Positions 1-9,406 are shown, numbered from the stretch's first letter. The stretch: DNA of 64,000 nt from Edaphobacter acidisoli (GCF_014642855.1 NZ_BMJB01000002.1:310001-374000), one strand, 5' to 3'. Program-made: numbers and translations. Notes: generated from the letters alone by a model not told the origin.

Positions 1-1427
1 TCGTCGTCCCTGCGCATCTGCCCGAAGAGCCTGTGCTGCGCGGCGCCGGGCCGATCATTCATCACGCGCCGGGTGCGGTGTTTGAAGAGGACAAGGAGCC
101 CGCGCCGGAAGAGATTGCCGAAGAGGTGGCGGTGCAGCCAGCGGCTGATCCTGACCTCGTGATGCTGATCCGCCCGCGCAAGAGCAGGATCTACTACCTA
201 CGCAAGTTTTTCGACTATCCAATCACCCTGACAGCAACGACTCTCAAAAATCTTGGCGCCACTCGCACAGTCAAGGTCGGTGCCAGTTACATGAAGTCGC
301 GAGTCAGTCAGATCGCTCCAGAAAAAAGCCTCGAAGACTTCCTGATTAATCGCTTCGGGCGCCAGCTCTACCTGACATTCTTCAAGAGCTACACCGAGAA
401 GGTCTGGGGAACGCCATGCAACGAAATTTCTGCAGAGTGGGGCGCGCAACGCATCAAAGGCCTTAGCCTGACGAGCGCAGTGAAGCACTTCCTGAAGAAG
501 ACATTTGGCAAGAAACAGCATGGAGATGTCTCGCAGAAAGGCACAGATACCAGCCTGATTGAGCGGTTCATGTATCCCAAGCTCGGCCCCGGCCAGTTGT
601 GGGAGCACGTAGCCGATCAGATTGCCGCCAAAGGCGGCGAGATTCACATGGGTTGGCGTGTGGTGAAGATTCACTGCGAAGGGAATCGCGTCGTGTCGGT
701 AGATGCGGTGAACGATGCGGGTGAGCGGCGGACATTCAGTGGAGATTATTTTTTCTCGACCATGCCAATGCGCGAGCTGATCGCCGCGATGGACGCGCCT
801 GTGCCCGAGAACGTGCGTGAGGTCAGCCAGGGCCTGCAGTACAGAGACTTCATCACGGTCGGCCTTCTTGCCGACAAACTGAAGGTGCGCGAGCCCGACG
901 GCGGTCTGCTCAAAGATACGTGGATTTACGTGCAGGAACCGGATGTGTTACTGGGACGGTTACAAATCTTCAACAACTGGAGTCCACACCTCGTATCCGA
1001 TCCCGCAAAGGTATGGATCGGCCTCGAATACTTCTGTTACGACACCGACGATCTATGGAAGATGCCGGACGAGGAGTTGAAAAAGTTTGCCATCGCCGAG
1101 GTGGCCAAAATCGGGATTCTGGACGCGACAGATGTAGAAGACGGCCACGTTGTGCGCGTACCAAAGACGTACCCAGCCTACTTCGGAACCTACGACCGCT
1201 TCGACGAGCTGCGTGAGTTTGTCGACCGTTTCGAAAACCTGTTCCTGGTAGGCCGTAACGGCATGCACAAGTACAACAACCAGGACCATAGCATGTTGAC
1301 CGCAATGACCGCGGTCGACGGCATCATCGCCGGCAAGGTAGACAAAGCTTCGCTGTGGGAGATCAACACCGAGCAGGAGTATCACGAAGAGAAGGCGGAC
1401 AAAGAGGCTGCCGCCCAGACCAACTGA
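1..1427 (+). CDS. FAD-dependent oxidoreductase (amine-oxidase/UDP-galactopyranose-mutase-like), 5' truncated
   Basis: The reading frame is open from the first bases of the window, so the N-terminus and its FAD-binding Rossmann motif lie upstream; the GTG at 33 is internal. About 470 residues remain. The region around [19 protein letters not shown] and the C-terminal [20 protein letters not shown] (the second FAD-contacting segment of this fold) fit the NAD(P)-binding, protoporphyrinogen-oxidase-like amine oxidase superfamily, near UDP-galactopyranose mutases. Substrate is unknown. It ends 55 bases before kdsA on the same strand, so an envelope-sugar role is conceivable but is only inference. 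The C-terminal tail is charged and lysine/glutamate-rich. Confidence 0.75.
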   Translation, partial: VVPAHLPEEPVLRGAGPIIHHAPGAVFEEDKEPAPEEIAEEVAVQPAADPDLVMLIRPRKSRIYYLRKFFDYPITLTATTLKNLGATRTVKVGASYMKSRVSQIAPEKSLEDFLINRFGRQLYLTFFKSYTEKVWGTPCNEISAEWGAQRIKGLSLTSAVKHFLKKTFGKKQHGDVSQKGTDTSLIERFMYPKLGPGQLWEHVADQIAAKGGEIHMGWRVVKIHCEGNRVVSVDAVNDAGERRTFSGDYFFSTMPMRELIAAMDAPVPENVREVSQGLQYRDFITVGLLADKLKVREPDGGLLKDTWIYVQEPDVLLGRLQIFNNWSPHLVSDPAKVWIGLEYFCYDTDDLWKMPDEELKKFAIAEVAKIGILDATDVEDGHVVRVPKTYPAYFGTYDRFDELREFVDRFENLFLVGRNGMHKYNNQDHSMLTAMTAVDGIIAGKVDKASLWEINTEQEYHEEKADKEAAAQTN

Positions 1428-1482
1428 GCGCCCGCGAACGAACGATCGAGTCCGCATGCTCCACTTATGTTGAAATAAGAGC

Positions 1483-2316
1483 GTGACGCATCCATTCCAT
1501 GTTGGCGAAGGCTCCAGGCAGGTCGAAGTTGGCCGGGGCAGGTTGTTCCTGATTGCAGGTCCTTGCGTGATCGAGTCTGAGGCCCATGCCCGCAAGATGG
1601 CCGACGCAATCCAGCGCGTCACCGCGGACCTTGGCGTCCCGTACATCTTCAAGGCCAGCTACGACAAGGCCAACCGCACCTCACTGCGCAGCTTTCGCGG
1701 GCCGGGCCTTACAGAAGGCTGCCGCATCCTGCGCGCCATCGGCGAGAGCACCGGCCTGCCCGTCCTTACCGACGTTCACACCGCCGAAGACTGCACGCCG
1801 GTCGCTGAAGCCGTCGATGTTCTGCAAATCCCGGCGTTCCTCTGCCGCCAGACTGATCTGCTCGCCGCCGCAGCGAAGACTTGCCGCGCCATCAACGTGA
1901 AGAAGGGACAGTTTGTCGCACCCTGGGACATGCGCCACGCCGTCGAGAAGATTCGCGAGAGCGGCAATGAACGTGTCTCGCTTACAGAGCGTGGCGCGAG
2001 CTTTGGCTACAACAACCTCGTCGTCGACATGCGCTCCCTGCCCGTCTTGCGGGGCTTTGCTCCGGTAGTCTTCGACGGTACGCACTCGGTGCAGACGCCC
2101 TCGGCGGCCAACGGCGTCAGCGGCGGCCAGCCCGAATTCATCCCAGTACTCACACGCGCGGCTGTAGCCGCTGGAGTTGATGGCGTCTTTCTCGAAGTCC
2201 ACGACAATCCCGCTGAGGCAAAGTCCGACGGAGCCAACGCCCTTCACCTCAACAAGCTCAAGTCCGTGCTCGAGCAGTTGCTTGCAGTTCACGCAGCAGT
2301 GAACGAGCAGCGGTGA
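1483..2316 (+). CDS. kdsA: 3-deoxy-8-phosphooctulonate (KDO8P) synthase, metal-dependent type
   Basis: Condenses phosphoenolpyruvate with arabinose 5-phosphate to KDO8P, the committed step of KDO synthesis for lipopolysaccharide; cytoplasmic. The 277-residue protein carries GPCVIES (residues 26-32), FKASYDKANRTS, the DGTHSVQTPS and FLEVHDNP segments. Cys28, where the E. coli enzyme has Asn, together with His in DGTH, Glu in LEVH and Asp in KSDGAN, matches the four metal ligands of the Aquifex-type metal-dependent class. GTG start at 1483. It ends two bases from the convergent EamA gene. Length is normal for the family and the identification is secure. Confidence 0.96.
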   Translation: MTHPFHVGEGSRQVEVGRGRLFLIAGPCVIESEAHARKMADAIQRVTADLGVPYIFKASYDKANRTSLRSFRGPGLTEGCRILRAIGESTGLPVLTDVHTAEDCTPVAEAVDVLQIPAFLCRQTDLLAAAAKTCRAINVKKGQFVAPWDMRHAVEKIRESGNERVSLTERGASFGYNNLVVDMRSLPVLRGFAPVVFDGTHSVQTPSAANGVSGGQPEFIPVLTRAAVAAGVDGVFLEVHDNPAEAKSDGANALHLNKLKSVLEQLLAVHAAVNEQR

Positions 2317-2317
2317 A

Positions 2318-3286
2318 CTAGACACTGCCGCTGGCGGCAATGTCCTCGTCGATCACATTGACCGCTCCTGTCTTCAGGTTCGCGCCGGTCACCAGAAATA
2401 CAGCAAGCAGCACCGCTCCCATGCCGACATACTCAACCGGCACAAAGCGCTCGTGTAGTATCACCGCGCCCAGCACAACAGCAATCACCGGATTCACATA
2501 CGCGTAGGTCGCTACCTTTGATACCGGAACATGGTCTAGCAGGTAGATATAGGCGGTGAAGCCTGTCAGCGAGCCGAAGACAACGAGGTAGGCAACCGAA
2601 CTCCATGCCTGCACGCCCCATCTGGCATGGTGATATCGGCCAAGCGCAAGCATCACGCAAAGGTTGAACAGACCTCCGAAGAGCAGTTGCCAACCTGCTG
2701 CTGCAAAGCCGCCAATGCGGAATCGAGTACGCCGCGAGATGACCGAGGCGCAGGTCCAGCAAAATGCTCCAAAGAGCGCGGCGCCTGCCGCGATGATCTG
2801 GCGCGAGTCGCCATGCAGGCTGTCGCGCAGGCCCGGCCACAGCAGAAAGCTCAAGCCAAGGAAGCCGATGAAGATGCCAAGCCATCCCCGCGCAGGCAAT
2901 CCTCCATCATTTGGAAGCAGCATTTCAATCAGAGCGGCATAAAGAGGAATGGTCGCCGCAAGTAGGGAAGCGAGTCCGCTCGAGATGTACTGTTCGCTCC
3001 AGGCGACGCCCGGATTGCCCAAACCCAGCATCAGTATGCCGATAATGACCAGCATCCCCAGCTCGCGCCGACTAGGCAATACCGGTTTTCGGAAGATCAC
3101 GCACGCGCCAAGCACAATCAGGGCGGCAATCAGAAAGCGCAAGGTGACCAGCACGAAGGGTGGAAGCACCTCCACACCGTAACGCACAGCCAGGAATGTA
3201 CTGCCCCAGAAGAAATAGATGCAGACAAACGAGATCAGAGTGCGCGTGCGATTTGGCGATGACGGAGAACCAGGCATCCCCTTCAT
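2318..3286 (-). CDS. EamA-family (DMT superfamily) transporter
   Basis: A 322-residue integral membrane protein with about ten hydrophobic segments arranged as two EamA repeats. The first helix carries the typical YFFWGSTFLAVRYG motif and the second repeat ends in VYLLDHVPVSKVA-like and VILHERF segments, as in YedA/RhaT-type exporters of amino acids or metabolites. Substrate cannot be read from sequence. ATG at 3286; a second ATG three codons later is also possible. The gene converges on kdsA with almost no gap and has no same-strand neighbour immediately upstream, so it is probably monocistronic. Confidence 0.88.
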   Translation of the reverse strand: MKGMPGSPSSPNRTRTLISFVCIYFFWGSTFLAVRYGVEVLPPFVLVTLRFLIAALIVLGACVIFRKPVLPSRRELGMLVIIGILMLGLGNPGVAWSEQYISSGLASLLAATIPLYAALIEMLLPNDGGLPARGWLGIFIGFLGLSFLLWPGLRDSLHGDSRQIIAAGAALFGAFCWTCASVISRRTRFRIGGFAAAGWQLLFGGLFNLCVMLALGRYHHARWGVQAWSSVAYLVVFGSLTGFTAYIYLLDHVPVSKVATYAYVNPVIAVVLGAVILHERFVPVEYVGMGAVLLAVFLVTGANLKTGAVNVIDEDIAASGSV

Positions 3287-3368
3287 GTTATCCGCAACGG
3301 GGTCAAATGAATTTCTCCAATGACGCGCAGTCTTCAGATGGATACGGTGGCGATGCTAGGATTAACGC

Positions 3369-4046
3369 ATGCCTTCACGTTTCGCTGCGCCTTTCGTTCT
3401 GCTTGTTCTGTGTCTGGTAAGTCTTCCGCAGGCGCCTGCGCAGTCAGGCGGTGTGCCCCGGATTTATCACGACCAATCCATGGGGATTACCTACTTCTAT
3501 CCCCAGCGCTTTACGCCGGAGCAGTTCACGCCGGCCAAGCTCGATTCCACGCAGGCCTGCGTAAAGTCCGGTCTGGCGGGTAGCTCGGCGACCCCAGTTG
3601 GAACCTCGGCATTCGTCGTCTCGAGCATCGGATCGACATGTCCCAAGGTGCTTCAATCGGCTGCTGCGAACCTCGACAGCTTCACGCGCGAGCAGGTGTT
3701 ACGCCAGCTCAAGCGCTATGGCAAGCCCGAGGTCACCCGTGATGCCACTCACTACACCATCGACGGCCATCCGGCTTCGATTACCATCGCCGCAGTCAGG
3801 CATCCTGCGGCAGTCGATGTGAACAGCGTTGCTCCGCCGAAGATGACGTATGCCGCCAAGGCGTGCATGCTGGGCGAGGTTCCCGACAAGCACAGCAAGG
3901 CAAGTATCGCCGAGCAGACCAAACAGATTGTCTGCTTCGACTTCACCACAGCCGAGAAGGATCTACTGCCCGAGATGCTTGCCTTTACCGTGCAGTTTGA
4001 CGGTGGAAGCCTGGAGCCGCTCGTGCCCGGCGGAATCCTGCACTGA
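3369..4046 (+). CDS. secreted protein of unknown function
   Basis: A 225-residue protein with a clear Sec signal peptide (residues 1-25: basic start, FVLLVLCLVSL core, AQA-like cleavage region). The mature part has a GITYFYPQRFTPEQF segment resembling PsbP/DUF-type surface folds seen in small secreted acidobacterial proteins, and several cysteines (ACVKS, STCPK, ACMLG, IVCFD) that could form disulfides. No catalytic motif is recognised. It diverges from the EamA gene (82 bases between starts) and stands alone. I cannot name a function. Confidence 0.8.
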   Translation: MPSRFAAPFVLLVLCLVSLPQAPAQSGGVPRIYHDQSMGITYFYPQRFTPEQFTPAKLDSTQACVKSGLAGSSATPVGTSAFVVSSIGSTCPKVLQSAAANLDSFTREQVLRQLKRYGKPEVTRDATHYTIDGHPASITIAAVRHPAAVDVNSVAPPKMTYAAKACMLGEVPDKHSKASIAEQTKQIVCFDFTTAEKDLLPEMLAFTVQFDGGSLEPLVPGGILH

Positions 4047-4391
4047 GCCTGCTCTGCGATATACTTTTGGCAGCAGGCTTCAGGTTTGCCCATGAAAGCG
4101 CGCTCTTCAGCCACGTTTTATCATTCCCTGACGGCACGGGGCCTCTGGTGCAACTCCAGAAGGCGCCAGATGCCGCGGTGGTATCTGCGCGTGCTGCCAT
4201 CGTCCTCGCGACCTAGTCTCTTCGCCGGCGACTAAGCGGAAGTGAATCTCCAGACCGGCGAAGTCCACAGCGCAAGCCCCGATCCGCCAGCGCAACGCGC
4301 GCGACATGCCGCAAGCCCATTGACTCATTGACTGGCGCGGCGCGGACGGCCATCTACATACCGCTGCCTAAACATTTTTGAGGAGACACCC
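4047..4391. other. 345-base gap with a short ORF and weak hairpin
   Basis: Directly after the secreted protein there is a GCCTGCT...AGCAGGC inverted repeat (7-bp arms, loop of about 18) enclosing a TATACT-like hexamer. A 47-codon ORF, 4092-4235 (starts MKARSSATFYHSL, ends PSLFAGD), is open but has no convincing ribosome site and no recognised domain. A clear AGGAG precedes the aminotransferase start at 4392. Otherwise nothing is seen. Confidence 0.35.
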
Positions 4392-5777
4392 ATGAGCACC
4401 CTTGCACAGGAACAGTCCCGCATTGCCACCGAAGCCGACCACGCCAAATTTGGCCCCAGGCTGAAGACCGCCCTGCCGGGCCCACTCGCGAAGAAGGTAG
4501 TTGCCGATGACGACCGCGTCATCTCGCCCAGCTACACGCGCAGTTATCCCATGGTTGCGAAGTCCGGCCGCGGCATCCGCGTCACCGACGTCGACGGCAA
4601 CGAGTTCCTCGACTTCGCCGCCGGCATCGCCGTCAACTCGACCGGCCATTGTCATCCTGAGGTCGTCAAAGCCATCCAGGACCAGGCCGCCGAGCTGATC
4701 CACATGTCCGGCACGGACTTCTACTACGACCACATGATCAAGCTGGCCGACCGCCTCAGCGCCATCGCGCCGATGCCTGGCCCGCACCGCTTCTACTACG
4801 GCAACTCCGGCGCCGAAGCGGTCGAGTGCGCCATCAAGGTCGCCCGCTACCACACCGGCCGGCAGAACATCATCGCCTTCTTCGGCGCATTCCACGGCCG
4901 CACCATGGGTGCGCTCTCGCTGACAGCCTCGAAGCCCCAGCAGAAGCGCCGCTTCGCCCCGCTCGTCCCCGGCGTGCACCACGTCCCGTATCCATATGCG
5001 TACCGCAACTGCACCGGCACAGCCGAGGAGCAGGAAGCCTACGCGCTCAACTGCGCACGCTACATCGAAGAGAAGCTCTTCAAGACCATCCTTCCTCCCG
5101 AAGAGGTCGCAGCCATCATCCTTGAACCCATCCAGGGCGAAGGCGGTTACGTTGTGGCTCCAGACAACTTCCTCAAGGAGATCCGCCGCATCTGCGACCA
5201 GCACGGCATCCTGCTCATCGCCGACGAGGTGCAGTCCGGCGTGGGCCGCACCGGCAAGTGGTGGGCCATCGATCACTCCGGCGTCCAGCCCGACATCGTC
5301 TGCATCGCCAAAGGCATCGCCTCCGGCATGCCGCTCGGCGTCTGCATGACAAAGGCCAGCGTCATGAACTGGGTCCCCGGCTCCCACGCCAGCACGTATG
5401 GAGGCAATCCGATTGCCATCGCTGCGGCCCTCGCCACGCTCGACATCATCGAGCGGGACGCGCTCAAAAATGCAGCGCAGGTTGGCGCGAAGATGATCGA
5501 CCGGCTGAAGGGCTGGGTCGCCAAACACCCTCACGTTGGCGACATACGCGGGCGCGGCCTGATGATCGGCATCGAGATCGTCAAGGACCAGAAGACGCGC
5601 GAGGCCGCCGGCGACCTGCGCGACAAGATCGTCGAACTGGCCTTCGAGCGCGGGTTACTGATTCTTGGTTGCGGTGCAAACAGCATCCGCCTCTGCCCGC
5701 CTCTGGTGGTCAACCAGCAGGAAGCCGACGTGGCACTCGATATCCTGGAAGAGTCGATTGTGCTCGCATCGAAGTAA
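4392..5777 (+). CDS. class III PLP-dependent aminotransferase (acetylornithine/4-aminobutyrate aminotransferase family)
   Basis: Transfers an omega-amino group to 2-oxoglutarate; the subgroup includes GabT, ArgD-like and lysine/ornithine omega-aminotransferases. The 461-residue protein shows the PLP site YYGNSGAEAVECAIK (about 135-150), FHGRTMGALSLT, the Asp of LLIADEVQSGVGRTG (about 275-288) and the Schiff-base Lys307 in IVCIAKGIASGMPLG. Length fits GabT-like enzymes rather than ArgD (about 400). AGGAG lies 8 bases before ATG. It stands alone, followed by a strong hairpin at 5780. Class is certain; the exact substrate is not. Confidence 0.92.
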   Translation: MSTLAQEQSRIATEADHAKFGPRLKTALPGPLAKKVVADDDRVISPSYTRSYPMVAKSGRGIRVTDVDGNEFLDFAAGIAVNSTGHCHPEVVKAIQDQAAELIHMSGTDFYYDHMIKLADRLSAIAPMPGPHRFYYGNSGAEAVECAIKVARYHTGRQNIIAFFGAFHGRTMGALSLTASKPQQKRRFAPLVPGVHHVPYPYAYRNCTGTAEEQEAYALNCARYIEEKLFKTILPPEEVAAIILEPIQGEGGYVVAPDNFLKEIRRICDQHGILLIADEVQSGVGRTGKWWAIDHSGVQPDIVCIAKGIASGMPLGVCMTKASVMNWVPGSHASTYGGNPIAIAAALATLDIIERDALKNAAQVGAKMIDRLKGWVAKHPHVGDIRGRGLMIGIEIVKDQKTREAAGDLRDKIVELAFERGLLILGCGANSIRLCPPLVVNQQEADVALDILEESIVLASK

Positions 5778-5779
5778 CC

Positions 5780-5821
5780 GCTTCGAGCGCGGACAGAGAG
5801 GTTGCGCTGTCCGCGCGAAGC
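5780..5821 (+). terminator. hairpin after the aminotransferase
   Basis: Arms GCGCGGACAG/CTGTCCGCGC extended by GCTTC/GAAGC across a two-base bulge, about 15 pairs, starting two bases after the stop codon. The following run (TGTTACTT) is only weakly T-rich, so it is a plausible but not classic intrinsic terminator. Confidence 0.6.
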
Positions 5822-5933
5822 TGTTACTTAAAAACAGGGAACGCGTGGCTGGAGAAGCAGGCCTCCGTACTCACTTTTTTCGATTTGCTGCATCCTACCC
5901 CAGTACACCTTTTGCTTTAGGGAGAAAAACCGC

Positions 5934-6290
5934 ATGGCCGCCGAAAGCCTGAACGCCGAGAGCCTGAACATCAACATCGCACCTCTCTTCGCTACGAACA
6001 TCGACTCAGCCTGCGGAGAGATGCTTGGCCTGCTTCACGAAGAAACCCTCGTTGTATCCCCGCGCGCGCCCCGTCTCGATGAAGATGAAGAGGACAACGA
6101 CCGCGACGGCTACGACGAGGAAGAAGATCAGGACGACGACGAATTCGACGAAGAAGATGATGACGGCGATGTCGATGACGAAGACGACGACTTCGAAGAT
6201 GACGACGACTATGAAGATGACGACGATGATGACGATGACTTTGAAGACGAGGATGACGACGAAGACGATGACGAGGAAGAAGACGCCTAA
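5934..6290 (+). CDS. small hyperacidic Asp/Glu-tail protein
   Basis: A 118-residue protein of two parts. Residues 1-48 look like ordinary sequence (NINIAPLFATNIDS, GEMLGLLHEETLVV). Residues 49-118 are almost entirely Asp/Glu: 58 of 70 are acidic, broken mainly by single Phe, Tyr or Gly at intervals. GGGAG lies upstream of the ATG and a good bidirectional terminator follows at 6348, so it looks like its own transcription unit. There is no signal peptide. Such tails occur in DNA mimics, cation buffers and chaperone-like proteins, but none of these can be assigned. Whether it is expressed is untested; the clean start, terminator and non-repetitive N-terminus favour a real gene. Confidence 0.75.
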   Translation: MAAESLNAESLNINIAPLFATNIDSACGEMLGLLHEETLVVSPRAPRLDEDEEDNDRDGYDEEEDQDDDEFDEEDDDGDVDDEDDDFEDDDDYEDDDDDDDDFEDEDDDEDDDEEEDA

Positions 6291-6347
6291 ACCGTCACCG
6301 CTGTAAGGTTTCTTCAGCTACCGTCAGTCGCAGCGGGAAAAATAGAA

Positions 6348-6385
6348 GGCTCGCATCCATCGAGGACGCGGGCCTTTGTCTTTAT
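6348..6385. terminator. bidirectional intrinsic terminator
   Basis: Stem GGCTCGCATCC/GGACGCGGGCC (one mismatch, one G-U) with loop ATCGA. On + it is followed by TTTGTCTTT; read on - the tail is TTCTATTTTT. It sits between the convergent hyperacidic gene and the 2-hydroxyacid dehydrogenase gene and can serve both. Confidence 0.8.
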
Positions 6386-6390
6386 ACCCT

Positions 6391-7362
6391 TCAATAGCCT
6401 GCGTCAGACACCACGTTTTCAAGCGGTTCGCCAGCGATATAGCGCCTTACCTGTTCCGCACCAAAGCGGAAGGCGCGGTGAATAAACTCAGGCGTCGAAC
6501 CGCCAACGTGCGGAGTGATCAGACAGTTCGGTGCGCTCCACAAAGGATGCCCCTGCGGCAGCGGCTCCGGATCAGTCACATCAAGAGCCGCGCTGATGCG
6601 ACGCCCCTGAAGCGCCTCGACCAACGCCATAGTATCGACGACCGGGCCGCGCGCGGCGTTCACAAGCAACGCGCCATGCTTCATCAGCCCAATCTGCCGT
6701 GCGCCGATCATCCCTTCCGTTTCAGGCGTAAGCGGAACAATAGCGACCACAATATCCGCCTGTGGCAGAAGCTTGTCGAGTTCGCCAACGCTCGCAACCT
6801 CCGGCTTGTTCCGCGCACTGCGCGCCACGCGCAGCATGTTGACCCCAAACGGCGCAAGCCGCGCCTCTATCGCCGCACCGATAGACCCATAGCCGACGAT
6901 CAACACAGTCTTGCCCGCGAGGTCATCGCCCAGAACCTTGTACTGCCCAATCTGCGGCCCGCGCTCGTTGAGAAAGCCTCCCGTCTCAGCGGCCTGCCCG
7001 CGCCACTCCTGCGCAGTCTGCATGTCGCGGTACAGCGGAAAGCGCTTCAGCGAAGCGAGGATGGCAGCCAGCACCCACTCCGACGCGGAGATGTCATGAA
7101 TGCCGCGCCCATCGCACAACACAACGTCCTTCGGCAGCCACGGCGCAATCCAGTCGATACCCGCCATCATCGACTGCACCACCTTCACCCCGCGCAGACG
7201 CCGAAAGGTCTCCTGCGCATTCTTGCGTGCAAAGGGAATGATCCAGAAATCGACATCCAGCACATCGGAAGACTGACGCGGAATCCGGACAATCTGCGCC
7301 TCAGCCGGAAACCCCGCAACCAGCTCCTCAGCCAGGTTTTCATCAACGCCTACGCGAACCAT
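6391..7362 (-). CDS. D-2-hydroxyacid dehydrogenase, NAD-dependent
   Basis: Reduces 2-oxoacids to D-2-hydroxyacids or runs the reverse (family includes phosphoglycerate, glyoxylate and D-lactate dehydrogenases). It shows the NAD-binding VLIVGYGSIGAAIEARL, the catalytic Arg in NAARGPVVD, Glu in DVTDPEPLPQGHPLW and His in LITPHVGGSTPE. About 323 residues from the ATG at 7362; a GTG five codons upstream is an alternative. The short N-terminal domain resembles GhrA/YcdW-like proteins more than SerA, and no ACT domain is present. It lies 68 bases downstream of the CRTAC1 gene on the same strand. Substrate is not predictable. Confidence 0.92.
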   Translation of the reverse strand: MVRVGVDENLAEELVAGFPAEAQIVRIPRQSSDVLDVDFWIIPFARKNAQETFRRLRGVKVVQSMMAGIDWIAPWLPKDVVLCDGRGIHDISASEWVLAAILASLKRFPLYRDMQTAQEWRGQAAETGGFLNERGPQIGQYKVLGDDLAGKTVLIVGYGSIGAAIEARLAPFGVNMLRVARSARNKPEVASVGELDKLLPQADIVVAIVPLTPETEGMIGARQIGLMKHGALLVNAARGPVVDTMALVEALQGRRISAALDVTDPEPLPQGHPLWSAPNCLITPHVGGSTPEFIHRAFRFGAEQVRRYIAGEPLENVVSDAGY

Positions 7363-7430
7363 GCCAACAGTTTGCACGAGGCACAGGTATGTACGCCAGC
7401 GGAGCGCCGGAATTTCGGCGAAGGATGCGG

Positions 7431-9278
7431 CTACAGCTTGCTGCCCTTGCCTTCCGTCAGCGTCGCAATCTGGTCAACCTTGCTGAGCGTAAACAACTCC
7501 TTCAGACCATCCGGCCAATGCACTTCAATCTTGTCGATCTTCGTTGCATCGCCCAGCCCGAAGTGCACGCGCGGGTCATTTGTGGAAGCGTAGCTGCCGC
7601 CGGAGACCACATCGCCACGCTGCCTCATGCCTCCAGCCGTGAGGTAGACGGTTGAGCCGACAGCATCGCGTGGACTCTTCGGCCCACCAATCAGCTTCAA
7701 CTCAACCCAGTGGTGCTTGTCGTTCGAGACGTTCCGCAGCAGCGCCGGGTGCCCATCCAGCACATTGATGACCACATCCATCTTGCCATCGTTGAACAGG
7801 TCGCCCACAGCCAGACCGCGGCCCACATAGGTCTTCGCCAGTGCCGTGCCCTCCACGGGAGGCACCTCTTCAAACTTCTTGCCTTCAAGATTGCGGAAGA
7901 GCAGCGGACGCTGCGCCCACGTCGTGCCCCAGTTCATCTTGTCCACCTGAGGATAGACGTGACCATTAGAGATGACGATGTCCTTCCACCCATCATTGTC
8001 ATAGTCGATGAAGGCGTCGCCCCAGCCGAGGAAGGGAATCGTCGGCTCGGCCAATCCCATCTGATAACTCACGTCGGTAAAACTGGCGTCGCCGTCATCG
8101 CGATAGAGCGGGTTGTAGTCGTCCGAAAAAGTCGTGTTGTAAAAATCGATGAGCCCATTGTTGCGATAGTCGCCATAAGCAATACCCATCGACGCAGTCT
8201 CGCGCCCATTCTCATTCAGCGCGTAGCCGGAGGCATAGCTGTCATCCTCAAACGTGCCGTCACCCTTGTTGATATACAGATAGTTCGGCGTGGAATCATC
8301 CGCGACGAGCAGGTCGGGCTTCCCATCGCCGTTCACGTCGATAAAGAGCGAAGCGAGGCCGTAGTAAAGATTCTTATCGCTGACGCCAGCCTTCTCGCTC
8401 ACATCGGTAAACGTGCCGTCGCCATTGTTGTGAAACAGATGATCGCCCTCACCCTTCAGTCCGCGCGGCCCGCACATTGTCTGCACACCACGGAATTGGC
8501 AGAGCGCGACTCCATTAACACCCGATGCAGGCTGATGCGCCATGTCGTAGTGAATGTAGCCCGGGACGAAGAGGTCGAGCCGCCCGTCGCCGTCATAGTC
8601 TCCCCAGGTCGCGCCAGTGGACCAGTTGCCAAGCGTGACGCCAGCCTTCTCGGCGACGTCCGTAAAAGTGCCATCGTGGTTGTTGTGGTACAGGCGATTC
8701 TTGCCGAAGTTCGTGACGTAGATATCGGGCCAGCCATCGTTGTCATAGTCCGCAATGGCAACACCAACGCCCCACCGGTCATTGGTCACGCCCGCCTTCT
8801 CCGCAACATTGGTGAAGGTGCCATCGTGGTTGTTGTGAAACAACGCCGCCTTGGGCGGGGCCGCCTTGCCCGCAAGCGCATCCGGAGTCGAGCCGTTGAC
8901 GATGTAGATGTCCAGCCAACCATCATTGTCGTAGTCGATCAGCCCAACGCCCGAACCATTCGTCTCGATGATGTAGTTCTTCTCCGGCGTGCCCATCGTG
9001 TGCTTCCACGTGTCGAGCCCGGCCTTCTCGGAGATGTCCTCGAAGACGACAGGGCCATTCTTGACGAAGCCTCCAGCCGTAATAGGCCGATGTTGGCTAT
9101 CAAGCACTGCCTCATGCACACCACCAGTGTTAACTCCGCCGCCCATCTGCTGCGCGGAGCTGTCCGGAGCCTGCGCGACCGACACAGTAGGAGCGAGCAT
9201 CAGCGAGACACACATGCCAAGCACAGCCAGCGGACGAAGCGAAAACAGATGGTCAGACGTGGAGTAACGAAATGGCAT
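7431..9278 (-). CDS. secreted CRTAC1-family FG-GAP/VCBS repeat protein with ASPIC/UnbV domain
   Basis: A 615-residue exported protein. Residues 1-35 form a signal peptide ending near VSVAQA. From about residue 113 there are about seven beta-propeller repeats with calcium-binding DxDxDG loops (DYDNDGWLDIYIVNG, DYDNDGWPDIYVTNFG, DYDGDGRLDLFVPGY, DVNGDGKPDLLVADD, DYDNDGWKDIVISNG and a degenerate DYRNNGLIDFYN). Residues about 525-595 match ASPIC/UnbV (HHWVELKLIGG, VHFGLGDATKIDKIEVHWPDG). Members are common in Acidobacteria and Planctomycetes and are thought to be extracellular binding scaffolds; the ligand is unknown. It follows the LacI gene by 128 bases. Confidence 0.92.
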   Translation of the reverse strand: MPFRYSTSDHLFSLRPLAVLGMCVSLMLAPTVSVAQAPDSSAQQMGGGVNTGGVHEAVLDSQHRPITAGGFVKNGPVVFEDISEKAGLDTWKHTMGTPEKNYIIETNGSGVGLIDYDNDGWLDIYIVNGSTPDALAGKAAPPKAALFHNNHDGTFTNVAEKAGVTNDRWGVGVAIADYDNDGWPDIYVTNFGKNRLYHNNHDGTFTDVAEKAGVTLGNWSTGATWGDYDGDGRLDLFVPGYIHYDMAHQPASGVNGVALCQFRGVQTMCGPRGLKGEGDHLFHNNGDGTFTDVSEKAGVSDKNLYYGLASLFIDVNGDGKPDLLVADDSTPNYLYINKGDGTFEDDSYASGYALNENGRETASMGIAYGDYRNNGLIDFYNTTFSDDYNPLYRDDGDASFTDVSYQMGLAEPTIPFLGWGDAFIDYDNDGWKDIVISNGHVYPQVDKMNWGTTWAQRPLLFRNLEGKKFEEVPPVEGTALAKTYVGRGLAVGDLFNDGKMDVVINVLDGHPALLRNVSNDKHHWVELKLIGGPKSPRDAVGSTVYLTAGGMRQRGDVVSGGSYASTNDPRVHFGLGDATKIDKIEVHWPDGLKELFTLSKVDQIATLTEGKGSKL

Positions 9279-9406
9279 GTGCTGGTCCTGTCGGCTGGTG
9301 GTTAGGTTGGTGAAGTGGCTGTCACGCTATTCAAAGCTGCACCAACAGGTTTACCACGCGAATGTGCTCGAGCGCACAACCGAAGCACAGCGGCCGCGCG
9401 TCTCCG

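Noticed and set aside
7710..9305. 531-codon frame on the + strand opposite the CRTAC1 gene
   Set aside because: It is the complement of repeated Asp/Gly-rich codons, giving Val/Ile/Arg-rich text with no motif, while the - strand has signal peptide, DxDxDG loops and ASPIC domain.
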